Shown here in pieces: positions 20,901-31,302 of a stretch of DNA of 64,000 bases. The notes beneath the pieces are model-generated. The model worked only from the letters and a program-made list of their open reading frames with translations, ran no database searches and was not told the DNA's origin. Source of the stretch: Paracoccus hibiscisoli. Lineage in GTDB: Bacteria; Pseudomonadota; Alphaproteobacteria; Rhodobacterales; Rhodobacteraceae. The position numbers and the translations under genes are program-made. The stretch covers positions 1 through 64,000 of the forward strand of contig NZ_SUNH01000002.1 of assembly GCF_005048265.1 (NCBI RefSeq), in the 5' to 3' direction. The number at the start of each line of letters is the position of its first letter. Position 1 is the first letter of the stretch.

Positions 20901-21012
20901 CCTCGCGGCCCAGGTTCAGATAGCTGATGGTGCCCGCGATCATCGACACGATCAGCAGGAACCACACAAAGCTGCGATGCCGCAGCGCCCAGTCCGACAG
21001 GTTGAATCTCAC
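17974..21012 (-). CDS. RND-family efflux transporter permease
   Basis: 1012-aa inner-membrane proton-driven pump of the AcrB superfamily. It has the N-terminal helix after MRFNLSDWALRHRSFVWF, two large periplasmic loops and a first transmembrane bundle with LGLLVDDAMIAIETMI, where the acidic pair in TM4 carries protons. The repeat half ends with MLLIMAVLVMAQMQGF and GILIRNSVILVHEIQELL. It overlaps the upstream membrane fusion protein by 4 bp. No outer-membrane TolC gene is present, so a TolC made elsewhere must complete the pump. Substrate unknown. Confidence 0.95.
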   Translation of the reverse strand: MRFNLSDWALRHRSFVWFLLIVSMIAGTISYLNLGREEDPDFTIKTMIIAAALPGATIDETLTQVTTRIETKLEELDELDFTRSVTAPGQAVVYVELDPTIRGPAVPEVWKRVRQMMGDIRPDFPQEFAGFQFNDSFGDVYGNIYAFTADGFTPRELRDRVEAIRRQVAALDAAGKTELLGVQDEQVFLEFSAARLAALGLNQAQVIATLAQQNAIAPSGVIEAGPERILLRIGGQFDGAASIEAVNLRVGERFFNLGDVASVTRGYRDPPQSLFRYDGQPAIGLQIGMRQGGNILEFGAELDALMAGIAADLPIGIEMAKIADQPHVVEEAVGHFVTALAEAVAIVLVVSFISLGLRAGLVVTLTIPLCLAITFVILDLYGITLQRISLGALIIALGLLVDDAMIAIETMISRLEIGESLTDAASYAWTSIAFPMLTGTLVTVAGFIPIGLNSSAAGEFTFSLFVVIAVSLVVSWVVAVLFAPLLGVTFLRADMGHGHAGPGRLRRGFRRLLRVAMRLKWLTIAVTLAIFATSVWGMRFVEQQFFPTSDRTEVLVDITERQNASIARTRADMDRLEASLAGDDDVLFWTSYVGQGAPRFVLSMDVPTAGPHMGQIVIQTPDLAARDRVKARLNALAAAEFPGVDIYVKNLEIGPPVGKPVQYRVTAPDADAARDAAQGLATLIASEPRLRDIALDWNEPARMVRLVVDQDQARQLGVTSADIAQALTALFSGAGVTQLRDDIFLIDVVVRGMADDRQSLDSIRSVQLNLSDGRTVPLAALVTLEYGSEQPLIMQRNGLPTVTVKAAIATADQPATLVTALAGQVAEYQATLPPDVRIAVGGSVESSADSQAPIAAVVPVMLLIMAVLVMAQMQGFRASLVVIAAAPLGLIGVVAVLVPFGVPMGFVAILGILALIGILIRNSVILVHEIQELLHKGRSQWDAVFEASDSRARPILLTAAAASLALIPISRQVFWGPMAYAMMGGIIAGTLVTLVFVPALYCAVFRVRPPRR

Positions 21013-22109
21013 GGCTGCAGCCTCCGGCCGACGGGCTGGCCGGGGGCCAGGGATTTCACGCCGCGAATGACGACCTCGTCGCCCGCGTTCAGGCCCCGCG
21101 TGATCGACACGCGCCCGCGGAACGGGGCCGCGGCCTCGACCGGGGCGGGGTCGACGCGCGCCGCCCCGCCCTCGCGGGTGACGCGCCAGACAAAGGGTCC
21201 GTCATCACCCGCAACCAGCGCCTCGGCGGGCAGCGACAGCGACGGCGCGTCGGCGGTGCCAAAGCGCGCGCGGACCAGCGCCCCAAGGCGAAAGGGCGCC
21301 TCGGGCGGCAGGGTCAGATACAGCCGCCGCGTGCGCGTGGCGCTGTCGGCAACGGGGTCGATGCGGTCCAGCCGCGCGGTCACCCCGGCCTGCGGATCGC
21401 TGCGGTGCCAGACGGTAAAGCCCGCGCCGGGCTCCAGCCCGATCAGGGCCTGTTCGGGCAGGTCGATCACCACCTCGGGACTGTCCTGCGCGGACAGCTG
21501 GATGACGGGCGCGCCCGCCCCCACCACCGCGCCTGGCGCCTCGAAGACGGCGCTGATCACGCCGGCAAAGGGCGCGGTCATGCGGGCGAACCCCTCGGCA
21601 TCCTCGGCGCGCAGCAGTTCGGACCGGGCCTGCTCGACCGCGGCGCGGGCGGCGCTGGCGGCCTGGCGGGCCTGCTCCAGCTGGGCGCCGGGGGCGACGT
21701 TGCGCGCGGCCAGGGCCTGGGTCCGCTCCAGCGTGGCCTGGGCGGTGCGGTCCTGCACCTCGGCCGCGTCCAGGGCTGCACGGGCAGCGCGGGTGGTGGC
21801 GGCCAGATCGTCGGTGGACAGCCGCGCCAGCAGATCGCCCGCCGCCACCCGGTCGCCCAGATCGACGGGCCGCTCGACCATCCGCCCCAGGGTCTGAAAG
21901 CCCAGCTGGACCTGCGTGCGGGCCACGACGACGCCGGGGATCCAGCGCGCATCCGGGCCGCGATCGGCGACGATATCGGTGACCACCGGACGCGGCGGGC
22001 CCGCAGGCTCCTGCGCCTGCCCGCCGAAACTCAGCCAATCGGGCAGCGACAGGGCCGCCACCGGTCCGCAGGCCAGCACCAGCGCAAGGGCCAGGACCGC
22101 GCGCCTCAT
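21009..22109 (-). CDS. RND efflux periplasmic adaptor (HlyD/MFP family), second of two
   Basis: 366-aa membrane fusion protein with a signal peptide (MRRAVLALALVLACGPVAAL), a lipoyl half-motif around LGFQTLGRMVERPVDLGD, a coiled-coil hairpin (TRAARAALDAAEVQ to SAARAAVEQARSE), the second lipoyl half at MTAPFAGVISAVF, and a beta-barrel with PEAPFRLGALVRARF. It joins the RND permease to an outer-membrane channel. It overlaps both neighbours by 4 bp (ATGA), so the three are made from one message. Confidence 0.92.
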   Translation of the reverse strand: MRRAVLALALVLACGPVAALSLPDWLSFGGQAQEPAGPPRPVVTDIVADRGPDARWIPGVVVARTQVQLGFQTLGRMVERPVDLGDRVAAGDLLARLSTDDLAATTRAARAALDAAEVQDRTAQATLERTQALAARNVAPGAQLEQARQAASAARAAVEQARSELLRAEDAEGFARMTAPFAGVISAVFEAPGAVVGAGAPVIQLSAQDSPEVVIDLPEQALIGLEPGAGFTVWHRSDPQAGVTARLDRIDPVADSATRTRRLYLTLPPEAPFRLGALVRARFGTADAPSLSLPAEALVAGDDGPFVWRVTREGGAARVDPAPVEAAAPFRGRVSITRGLNAGDEVVIRGVKSLAPGQPVGRRLQP

Positions 22110-23164
22110 GGCCGGACCTCGGCGGGCTGCACGCGGCGGCCGGGATACAGCAGCTGCGCCCCGTCGCCGACCACCTGCTGACCATCCGCCAGCCCGTCCG
22201 AGACATAGATCGTCCCGTCCCCGAAATGGCTGATCGTGACCGGGGTCAGCGCCACGCGCTCGTCATCGCCCACGATCCAGACCGCCGGGTCGTCGCCCGA
22301 CCGCATCAGCGCGGTCCAGGGGACCACCACCCCCTCCTCCAGCGCCAGGTCCAGATGCCCGCGCACCGATGCGCCCAGCAGGGCGGTGCCGTCCTGGGCC
22401 ATGTCGATGCGGGCGCGCACCGCGACGGTGCCGGTGCGCGGATCGACCAAGGGGGCGACCTCGGACACGGTGGCGGTCATGTCGGGGCGGTCGATATCCA
22501 GGGTCTCCAGCCGGACCTGACGGCCCAGGATGTCGCGCAGGACCGGGTCGTCGGGGGCCTGGAACACCGCCTCCAGGCCCGACAGCGCGGCCAGCGTCAG
22601 CACCGGCTGCGCGGCGGCGACCACCTGGCCGGGGGCCAGCGTCTTGGCGGTCACGACCGCATCGGCGGGCGCGCGCAGGACGGTATCGTCCAGCGCCCGG
22701 CGCGCCTGATCGGTTGCCGACTCGGCCCGTTCCAGCGCGCCCTGGGCCTGGGACAGCGCCTGTTCGGCCTGATCGGCGGCCGCCCGCGTGCCCACGCCGC
22801 GTGCCAGCAGGGCCGCGGCACGGTCCTGGGCCTGGCGGGCCTGCTCGACACCCGCGCGGGCGGCCGACAGCCCGGCCTCGGCCACGTTCAGCGCCTGATC
22901 CTGCTGGACCGCGTTCAGCCGCGCCAGGGGCTGGCCCTGCGTGACCCGGTCGCCCTCGGCCACCAGCAGCGCGGTCACGCGGCCACCCTGGCGAAAGCCC
23001 AGCTCCAGCGTGTCGATGGCCTCGATCTGGCCGGTCAGCTGCATGTCCAGATCCAGCGGCTGCATCCGCGCGGTCACGATGGTGACGCGGATGTCGGGCG
23101 GGGCGGTCTGCGCATGGGCGGGCAGCCCGGACAGCAACAGGACAAGGGGGAACGATCTGAACAT
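22106..23164 (-). CDS. RND efflux periplasmic adaptor (HlyD/MFP family), first of two
   Basis: 352-aa membrane fusion protein with a signal peptide (MFRSFPLVLLLSGLPAHAQ), first lipoyl half DTLELGFRQGGRVTALLVAEGD, a long coiled coil (NVAEAGLSAARAGVEQAR to ALDDTVLRAP) and the second lipoyl half VLRAPADAVVTAKTLAPGQVV. It is distinct from the adaptor downstream, so this pump uses two different adaptors, as in the TriA/TriB arrangement of Pseudomonas. No convincing Shine-Dalgarno is seen before the ATG. It is the first gene of the operon. Confidence 0.92.
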   Translation of the reverse strand: MFRSFPLVLLLSGLPAHAQTAPPDIRVTIVTARMQPLDLDMQLTGQIEAIDTLELGFRQGGRVTALLVAEGDRVTQGQPLARLNAVQQDQALNVAEAGLSAARAGVEQARQAQDRAAALLARGVGTRAAADQAEQALSQAQGALERAESATDQARRALDDTVLRAPADAVVTAKTLAPGQVVAAAQPVLTLAALSGLEAVFQAPDDPVLRDILGRQVRLETLDIDRPDMTATVSEVAPLVDPRTGTVAVRARIDMAQDGTALLGASVRGHLDLALEEGVVVPWTALMRSGDDPAVWIVGDDERVALTPVTISHFGDGTIYVSDGLADGQQVVGDGAQLLYPGRRVQPAEVRP

Positions 23165-23236
23165 GGGGGGCGGAGTCCACGACTGGTGTCGCCACAGCTT
23201 TCGGCGCTTTCCCGCGACTTGGAAAGCCCCCTTTCC

Positions 23237-24424
23237 CTAGGTCACGTCGGCCTTTCGATGAAATTCCTCCTGATCCCAGCTGGCATCGCGCAGGATGCGG
23301 GCCAAAACCTCGACGGCCCGCGACACATCGTCCAGATCGTTATACAGCGGCGCGAACCCGAACCGCAGCACGTCGGGCGCGCGGAAATCGCCCACCACCC
23401 CTGCCGCGATCAGCGCCTGCATCACCGCATAGCCCTGCGGATGGCAGAACCCCACCTGCGATCCGCGCATGGCCGGGTCGCGCGGGCTGTTCAGGACCAG
23501 ATCGGGGCACTGGGCCTCGACCCCTGCGATGAAGGCCTCGGTCAGCGCGATGGACCGCGCGCGCAGGGCCCCCATGTCGACGTGGTCCCAGATGTCCAGC
23601 GACGCCTCCAGCGCGCTCAGCGCGATGACGGGGGGCGTGCCCACGCGCATCCGCTCGATCCCCGGCGCGGGGCGATATTCCTGGTCAAAGGCAAAGGGCG
23701 CGGCATGGCCCATCCAGCCTTGCAGGATCGGTTCCGCCACCTCGGCATGGCGCGGATGGGTCCAGATGAAGGCCGGCGCCCCGGGCCCGCCGTTCAGGTA
23801 TTTATAGGTGCAGCCCACCGCGAAATCGGCATCCGCCCCCAGCAGGTCCACATCCACCGCCCCCGCCGAATGGGCCAGGTCCCAGATGGCCAGCGCGCCG
23901 GCCTCATGCGCGCGGGCGGTCAGGGCGGGCATGTCGTGGCGGCGCCCGGTGCGGTAATCGACCTCGGTCAGCATCAGGACGGCCAGATCGGGGCCGATGG
24001 CGGCCTCGACCGCCTCGGGGGCCACCACGCGCAGGGTCGCGCCCAAGGCGCGCGCGATCCCCTCGGCCACGTACAGGTCCGACGGAAAGTTGCCGCTGTC
24101 CGACAGGATCACCCGGCGGTCGGGCCGCAGGGCCAGCGCCGCGCTCAGCGCCTGGAACACCTTGATGGACAGCGTGTCGCCCATGACGACCTGACCGTCA
24201 CCCGCGCCGATCAGCCGCGCGATGCGGTCTCCGACCTTGCGCGGCTGGACATACCATCCGGCCTTGTTCCAGCCGGTGATCAGCATCTGGGACCATTCAT
24301 CCGCCATCATCGCGGCCACCCGGTCGGCGGCGGCACGGGGCATCGGCCCCAGGGAATTGCCGTCCAGATAGGTCATGCCGTCCGGCAGGTGGAATGCGGC
24401 GCGGGTCTTGGTGAAATCGGTCAT
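23237..24424 (-). CDS. kynU: Kynureninase
   Basis: PLP enzyme cleaving kynurenine to anthranilate and alanine (tryptophan degradation). The 395-aa protein shows YLDGNSLGPMPRAA near the N-terminus, ILSDSGNFPSDLY, AIWDLAHSAGAVDVDL and the PLP lysine in GCTYKYLNGGPGAP (Lys208). Length is typical. AGGGAG sits six bases before the ATG. It is divergent, across 62 bases, from a hydrolase likely to be the preceding pathway enzyme. Tryptophan dioxygenase is not in the window. Confidence 0.96.
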   Translation of the reverse strand: MTDFTKTRAAFHLPDGMTYLDGNSLGPMPRAAADRVAAMMADEWSQMLITGWNKAGWYVQPRKVGDRIARLIGAGDGQVVMGDTLSIKVFQALSAALALRPDRRVILSDSGNFPSDLYVAEGIARALGATLRVVAPEAVEAAIGPDLAVLMLTEVDYRTGRRHDMPALTARAHEAGALAIWDLAHSAGAVDVDLLGADADFAVGCTYKYLNGGPGAPAFIWTHPRHAEVAEPILQGWMGHAAPFAFDQEYRPAPGIERMRVGTPPVIALSALEASLDIWDHVDMGALRARSIALTEAFIAGVEAQCPDLVLNSPRDPAMRGSQVGFCHPQGYAVMQALIAAGVVGDFRAPDVLRFGFAPLYNDLDDVSRAVEVLARILRDASWDQEEFHRKADVT

Positions 24425-24486
24425 CGTGGGCTCCCTCTTGACGCGACGATAGCGCCGCGATTGGCTGCCCGAAAGAGGGGGAACCG

Positions 24487-25287
24487 ATGCTGTACCAGAT
24501 CACCGATTGGGACGAAGCCTATGCCAATGGCGCGCATATCCCGAATGCCGATGCCTATGTCCCCCGCTGGACCGACGCGGCGGCGGCCTTTCGCGCCGCC
24601 CATCCGCCGCAGGATCTGGGCCGCGGGCATCTGTTCCTGCCCGAGGGCGCGCCGCGTGGGTTGATGGTGTTCATCCATGGCGGCTACTGGATGCGGTTCG
24701 ACCCGACGCTGTGGTCGCATCTGGCGGCGGGGGCGCTGGCGGCGGGCTGGGCCTGCGCCATGCCCGGCTATCCGCTGGCACCCGATGCGCGCATCGCTGA
24801 CATGACCCGCATCGTGGCCGACCAGATCGCGCAGGCGGCGGGCCGCGTGGCGGGGCCGGTGGCGCTGACCGGCCATTCGGCGGGCGGCCATCTGGCCGCG
24901 CGGATGATCTGTCCGGGCGTCCTGCCCGATGCGGTGGCGGCGCGCGTGACCGCCTGCGTGCCGATCTCTCCGCTAAGCGACCTGCGCCTGCTGATGCGCA
25001 CGGCGATGAACGACACGCTGCGCCTGGATGCGGCGGAATCCGTCGCGGAAAGCCCTGCCCTGCTGGAACCCCGCGCGGGCATCCCGGTCACCTCTTGGGT
25101 CGGCGGGGCCGAGCGTCCGGAATTCATCCGCCAGGCGCGGCTTCTGGCGGATGTCTGGGCGGGGCTGGGGGCGGCGACCGAATGCGTCATCGACCCCGGC
25201 CGCCACCATTTCGACGTGATCGAGGCGCTGGCGGACCCCGCCAGCCCCCTGATGCGCCGCCTGCTGGATCAGAGCGGCTTGCGATAG
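24487..25287 (+). CDS. Alpha/beta hydrolase, probable kynurenine formamidase (AFMID type)
   Basis: 266-aa serine hydrolase with HGGYW (residues 64-68) forming the oxyanion hole, the nucleophile elbow GHSAGG (Ser131) and a C-terminal catalytic His in PGRHHFDVIEAL. This HGG/GxSxG architecture is that of the eukaryote-like arylformamidase that hydrolyses N-formylkynurenine, not the metal-dependent bacterial KynB. Divergent adjacency to kynU supports the role. A general esterase is the alternative. Its end overlaps the convergent aldo/keto reductase gene by 19 bp. Confidence 0.8.
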   Translation: MLYQITDWDEAYANGAHIPNADAYVPRWTDAAAAFRAAHPPQDLGRGHLFLPEGAPRGLMVFIHGGYWMRFDPTLWSHLAAGALAAGWACAMPGYPLAPDARIADMTRIVADQIAQAAGRVAGPVALTGHSAGGHLAARMICPGVLPDAVAARVTACVPISPLSDLRLLMRTAMNDTLRLDAAESVAESPALLEPRAGIPVTSWVGGAERPEFIRQARLLADVWAGLGAATECVIDPGRHHFDVIEALADPASPLMRRLLDQSGLR

Positions 25288-26105
25288 TCGAACTCGTCGG
25301 GGTCCGGCCCGGTGCGGTGCCCCCGGTCCAGCGCGTCGATGGCCGCCATCTCCTCGGGCGTCAGGGTGAAATCCAGCACGTCGAAATTCTCGGCCAGACG
25401 CTCGGGCCGCTCGGATTTCGGAATGACCGACAGGCCGTGCTGGATGTGCCAGCGCAGGATCACCTGCGCCACCGTCCGCCCCGTGCGCGCAGCGGCATCG
25501 CGGATCGCGGGCGCATCAAAGCTGTCGCCGCGACCAAGGGGGGTCCAGCTTTGCGTGACGATGCCCAGCTGCTTGTTCACCGCCCGCAGCGGCGCCTGCA
25601 CCAGTGAGGGGTGCAGCTCGATCTGGTTCAGCACGGGCGCGACGCCCGTCTCGTCGATCAGGCGGCGCAGATGCGGCTCGTGGAAGTTGGCGACGCCGAT
25701 GGACCGGACCCGGCCTTCGTCCCGCAGGCGGATCAGCGCCTTCCAGGTCTCGACATAGGCGTCCATCGCGGGCAGCGGCCAGTGGATCAGATACAGGTCC
25801 AGATAATCCAGCCCACAGCGATCCATCGTCGCGTCAAAGGCCCGCAGCGCCGCGTCATGACCCTGCGCATCGTTCCACAGCTTGGAGGTGACAAAGATCT
25901 CGTCGCGCGCCACGCCGCTGTCGCGGATGCCCTGCCCCATCCCGGCCTCGTTCTTGTAGGCGGCCGCACCGTCGATCAGCCGGTATCCGATGCGCAGCGC
26001 CTCGGCCACGACGGCGGGGGTCGCGGCATCCTCCACCTGCCAGATTCCGGTGCCCAGCTGGGGCATCGTCCGTCCGTCGTTCAATGTCATCATCGGTTGG
26101 GTCAT
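25269..26105 (-). CDS. Aldo/keto reductase (diketogluconate-reductase-like)
   Basis: 278-aa NADPH-dependent (beta/alpha)8 barrel reductase. Motifs: MPQLGTGIWQV, YRLIDGAAAYKNE (catalytic Asp and Tyr), TSKLWNDAQG (catalytic Lys), DLYLIHWPLP (catalytic His) and the coenzyme-phosphate-binding VIPKSERPERLAEN. It resembles the AKR5 DkgA/DkgB group; the substrate could be 2,5-diketogluconate, methylglyoxal or another carbonyl. AAAGGA precedes the ATG. It converges on the AFMID-like hydrolase. Confidence 0.92.
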   Translation of the reverse strand: MTQPMMTLNDGRTMPQLGTGIWQVEDAATPAVVAEALRIGYRLIDGAAAYKNEAGMGQGIRDSGVARDEIFVTSKLWNDAQGHDAALRAFDATMDRCGLDYLDLYLIHWPLPAMDAYVETWKALIRLRDEGRVRSIGVANFHEPHLRRLIDETGVAPVLNQIELHPSLVQAPLRAVNKQLGIVTQSWTPLGRGDSFDAPAIRDAAARTGRTVAQVILRWHIQHGLSVIPKSERPERLAENFDVLDFTLTPEEMAAIDALDRGHRTGPDPDEFDYRKPL

Positions 26106-26228
26106 CGCGTCATCCTTTGGCTCATGCCCGCCCCAACGCCCGGACCTGCCTGCGGTTCATCCATCCGGAACCCCGCGCCCCCGGCGGCGGTTGTGCCGCG
26201 CGCCATACCCGTCGCGAAAGGCCCCCCA

Positions 26229-26975
26229 ATGGACCCCCAGGTCATTCCCTTCGACCTCTCCCGGATGTTTCTGGGCGACCACCCGCCCCTGTTCTATGCC
26301 GAGATCCTGTTCCGCACCCTGCTGATCTATGTCTATGCCCTGCTGATGATCCGATGGATCGGCGGGCGCGGCGTGGCGCAGCTGTCGATGGTCGAGTTCC
26401 TGCTGGTCATCGCGCTCGGCTCGGCGGTGGGGGACGCGATGTTCTATCCCGACGTGCCGCTGCTGGCGGCCATCGCGGTCATCACCATCGTCGTGGGGCT
26501 GAACAAGATCCTCGACCGGCTGATCGTACGCTTTGACCGGGCCAAGCGCATCATCGACGGCCGCCCCGTGGCGCTGGTGCTGGACGGGCGCATCCTGCCA
26601 GGCGCGCTGTCCCATCGCGACCTGGGCGTCTCCGAGATCAAGGCCATGCTGCGCCTGGCGGGCATCGCCAACCTGGGCGAATTGCGCGCCGCGTATCTGG
26701 AGGCGGGGGGCGGGCTGTCGGTCTTTCGCCGCGCCAGCGCGCAGCCCGGCCTGTCGCTGCTGCCGCCCGATCACCTGGTGAACGCCGACCCGCTGCCGGA
26801 CAAGCCGCTTGCGATGGACGGGCAGACATGCTGTTGCCTCTGCGGCGCCCTCAGCGGGGCGCAGATCATCGCCACCCGCGCGCCCTGCCCCGAATGCGGT
26901 GGGCGGGCGTGGCTGGCCCCCGAATGGCCCGAAGGGGCCGCGCCCGCCCCCGGCGGCGCCAAACCGATGGAGTGA
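26229..26975 (+). CDS. DUF421 membrane protein with C-terminal cysteine motif
   Basis: 248-aa protein. Residues 20-100 contain three hydrophobic segments (ILFRTLLIYVYALLMIRWIGG, VEFLLVIALGSAVGDAM, VPLLAAIAVITIVVGLNK), followed by the conserved cytoplasmic DUF421 fold (RPVALVLDGRILPGAL, LGVSEIKAMLRLAG). Function of the YetF/YcaP family is unsettled. Unusual is the C-terminal extension with CLCG about 16 residues before CPECGG, a four-Cys zinc-ribbon-like pattern. I start at ATG 26229 behind GAAAGG. The following small gene begins three bases after its stop. Confidence 0.85.
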   Translation: MDPQVIPFDLSRMFLGDHPPLFYAEILFRTLLIYVYALLMIRWIGGRGVAQLSMVEFLLVIALGSAVGDAMFYPDVPLLAAIAVITIVVGLNKILDRLIVRFDRAKRIIDGRPVALVLDGRILPGALSHRDLGVSEIKAMLRLAGIANLGELRAAYLEAGGGLSVFRRASAQPGLSLLPPDHLVNADPLPDKPLAMDGQTCCCLCGALSGAQIIATRAPCPECGGRAWLAPEWPEGAAPAPGGAKPME

Positions 26976-26978
26976 CCG

Positions 26979-27311
26979 ATGAAGGTCTTTACGCTGGTCG
27001 TCGAACTGGGCCGCCGCGCGGGCGACGGCCTGCCCAAGGGCGCCACCGGCGCGGGCCTTGTCTGCTATGCCGCCGGCCATGACGAACCCGAGGCCGTGCG
27101 CGAGACCGTGGCCATCCTGAAACAGGCCGACATGGCGCCGCTGGACGTCACCGGATACGGCACGCTGGAGGAACGCCTGGCCGACGGCCACGAGATCGAC
27201 GAGGCCGAACGCGCGCTGATGGACCGCGCCCTGGCCGAAAATTCGGTGATCATCGCGCAGATGACCCCCTGGTTCGGCGATGCGCCCGACCCGGAATCGC
27301 TGCTGCACTGA
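26979..27311 (+). CDS. Conserved-looking hypothetical protein
   Basis: 110-aa soluble protein I do not recognise. It reads MKVFTLVVELGRRAGDGLP, then mixed alpha/beta content (VRETVAILKQADMAPLDVTGYG) and an acidic end (GDAPDPESLLH). There is no signal peptide or membrane segment. It starts three bases after the DUF421 stop, so the two are an operon and may act together. Good codon character and a length-stable frame support a real gene. Confidence 0.72.
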   Translation: MKVFTLVVELGRRAGDGLPKGATGAGLVCYAAGHDEPEAVRETVAILKQADMAPLDVTGYGTLEERLADGHEIDEAERALMDRALAENSVIIAQMTPWFGDAPDPESLLH

Positions 27312-27442
27312 GGGGCGGGAAAAGCCGGCACCACGCCCTACCCAAGGGGGAATCCTTCGGCTAGACTGACCGGAATGAACCAAATCCGGGCCACAGATCC
27401 GGGTCAAGAAAACTTCGGCAGTCCAGAACAGGCGATTCCTTC

Positions 27443-29385
<1,943 letters not shown>

Positions 29386-29388
29386 CCG

Positions 29389-29874
29389 TCAGGCCAGATG
29401 CGGGCGGAACGCCTCCAGCACCTCGGCATAGACGGCACGCTTGAAGGGCACGATCCCCTCCAGCAGGGCGTCCGCCTGCATCCATTGCCACTGGTCGAAC
29501 TCGGGGTGATCGGTGTCGATCCGGATCTCGGCATCCTCGCCCAGAAACCGCAGCAGCAGCCATTTCTGCCGCTGCCCGCCGAATCGGCCCTTCCAGATCC
29601 GGCCCACCATGTCCGGCGGCAGGTCATAGAACACCCAGTCCAGGCTCTCGGCCAGAACTTCGACCCGGTCGGCGGGCACGCCGGTCTCCTCGGTCAGCTC
29701 GCGCAGGGCGGCCTCGCGCGGGGTCTCGCCCGCGTCGATCCCGCCCTGCGGCATCTGCCAGGCGCCCGGCATGTCGATGCGCGCGCCCGCAAAGATCAGC
29801 CCCGCGCGGTTGATCAGCACGACCCCCGCGCAGGGGCGATAGGGCAAGCCGCCCGGCCCGGTCCGCTCGCTCAT
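29389..29874 (-). CDS. rppH: RNA pyrophosphohydrolase
   Basis: Nudix enzyme that removes pyrophosphate from mRNA 5' ends to trigger decay. The 161-aa protein starts [19 protein letters not shown] and has the Nudix box [22 protein letters not shown], followed by the RppH-type WVFYDLPPD and [11 protein letters not shown]. Last gene of the rsfS-rlmH-gpmI-envC-ctpA-rppH run, overlapping ctpA by 4 bp and converging on bluB. Confidence 0.95.
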   Translation of the reverse strand: MSERTGPGGLPYRPCAGVVLINRAGLIFAGARIDMPGAWQMPQGGIDAGETPREAALRELTEETGVPADRVEVLAESLDWVFYDLPPDMVGRIWKGRFGGQRQKWLLLRFLGEDAEIRIDTDHPEFDQWQWMQADALLEGIVPFKRAVYAEVLEAFRPHLA

Positions 29875-31286
29875 CCCTGATCGGGCGCATCGGTGCCGCC
29901 CGCACCCTCGCCGGTGACGGCGGGGGTGGCGGTGGCAGGCACCTGATCGGCGCGGAAATTCACCGCCGCCAGGCCCTTCAGCACATCGACCGCATAGGCC
30001 AGCTGGTAATCCTCGTCGCGCAGCGCTGCGGTGGCCTCCAGCTCGGCGGCCTCGCGGTCCATCTGCTCGCGCTCCTCGTCGCTGACCTCATTGCCCAAGG
30101 CACCGCGCAGACCGGCCTCCGAGCGGCTGAAGTTGCTGGAGCTGCGCGCCTCGTCCTCCTCCGAGGTCGGCGCGGGCCGGGGCTGGGCCACCAGGATGTC
30201 GGGCTGCACGCCCAAGGCCTGGATCGACCGCCCCGACGGCGTGAAATAGCGCGCCGTGGTCAGTCGGATGGCACTGTCGGCGGTGACCGGCATCACGGTC
30301 TGGACCGATCCCTTGCCGAAGGACTTCTCGCCAACAACGATGGCGCGGCGGTGGTCCTGCAACGCGCCCGCGACGATTTCCGACGCGCTGGCCGAACCGC
30401 CGTTGATCAGCACGACCATCGGCTTGCCCTGGGCCAGATCGCCGGTCTCGGCGTTCCAGCGCTCGCTCTCTTCGGGGTTGCGGCCCCGGGTGCTGACGAT
30501 CTCTCCGGCGTCCAGGAACGCGTCCGAGACGCTGATCGCCTGGTTCAGCAACCCGCCCGGATTGTTGCGCAGATCCAGAACGAAACCGGTCACCCGGTCG
30601 ATTCCACCCGCCTCCTCGACGGCCTTGTCCAGCTCGGCGCGCAGCGTGTCATAGGTCTCGTCGTTGAAGGTCGACACGCGCAGCACGACCGCATGCCCCT
30701 CCACGCGCGACCGCACCACGGTCAGCTTGATCGTGTCGCGCGCCATGGTCAGGTCGAACGGCTCGCTCTCGCCCTCGCGCAGGATGGTGATGGTGATCTC
30801 GGACCCGATGGGGCCGCGCATCATGTCGACCGCGCTGTCCAGCGGCAGGCCCAGCAGCGATTCGCCGTTCACATGGGTGATGAAATCGCCCGGCTCTACG
30901 CCCGCATTGGCGGCGGGCGTGTCGTCGATGGGGGCCACGACCTTGACCAGCCCGTCCTCCTGGCTGACCTCGATGCCCAGGCCGCCGAAACTGCCGCGGG
31001 TCTGGGTCTGCATGTCGGAATAATCGTCCGCCGACAGGAAACCCGAATGCGGGTCCAGCGATGTCAGCATGCCGTTGATGGCCGCCTCGATCAGCTCCTT
31101 GTCGTCGGGCGCCTCGACATAATCGGTGCGGATACGCTCGAAGATGTTCCCGAACAGCTCCAGCTGCTGATAGATCGAGGTGTTGCTGCGGTCGGCCTCC
31201 TGCGCCAGCAGCGGGCCCGCGATCTGGGTTGTGGCCAGCGCCCCGGCCAGAACGCCCCCCAGGCCTGCGATCAGATAATGTTTCAT
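29871..31286 (-). CDS. ctpA: Carboxy-terminal processing serine protease (S41 family)
   Basis: Periplasmic protease with PDZ control. The 471-aa protein has an N-terminal signal or anchor ([20 protein letters not shown]), a PDZ domain ([19 protein letters not shown] to [12 protein letters not shown], about 100-185) and the S41 core with the catalytic Ser in [10 protein letters not shown] (Ser300) and Lys in KSFGKGSVQ (Lys325). A charged, low-complexity C-tail follows. It sits 16 bases after envC, and both act on peptidoglycan hydrolase control in known systems. Confidence 0.95.
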   Translation of the reverse strand: MKHYLIAGLGGVLAGALATTQIAGPLLAQEADRSNTSIYQQLELFGNIFERIRTDYVEAPDDKELIEAAINGMLTSLDPHSGFLSADDYSDMQTQTRGSFGGLGIEVSQEDGLVKVVAPIDDTPAANAGVEPGDFITHVNGESLLGLPLDSAVDMMRGPIGSEITITILREGESEPFDLTMARDTIKLTVVRSRVEGHAVVLRVSTFNDETYDTLRAELDKAVEEAGGIDRVTGFVLDLRNNPGGLLNQAISVSDAFLDAGEIVSTRGRNPEESERWNAETGDLAQGKPMVVLINGGSASASEIVAGALQDHRRAIVVGEKSFGKGSVQTVMPVTADSAIRLTTARYFTPSGRSIQALGVQPDILVAQPRPAPTSEEDEARSSSNFSRSEAGLRGALGNEVSDEEREQMDREAAELEATAALRDEDYQLAYAVDVLKGLAAVNFRADQVPATATPAVTGEGAGGTDAPDQG

Positions 31287-31302
31287 GGCGGTCTTTCCTG
31301 CC

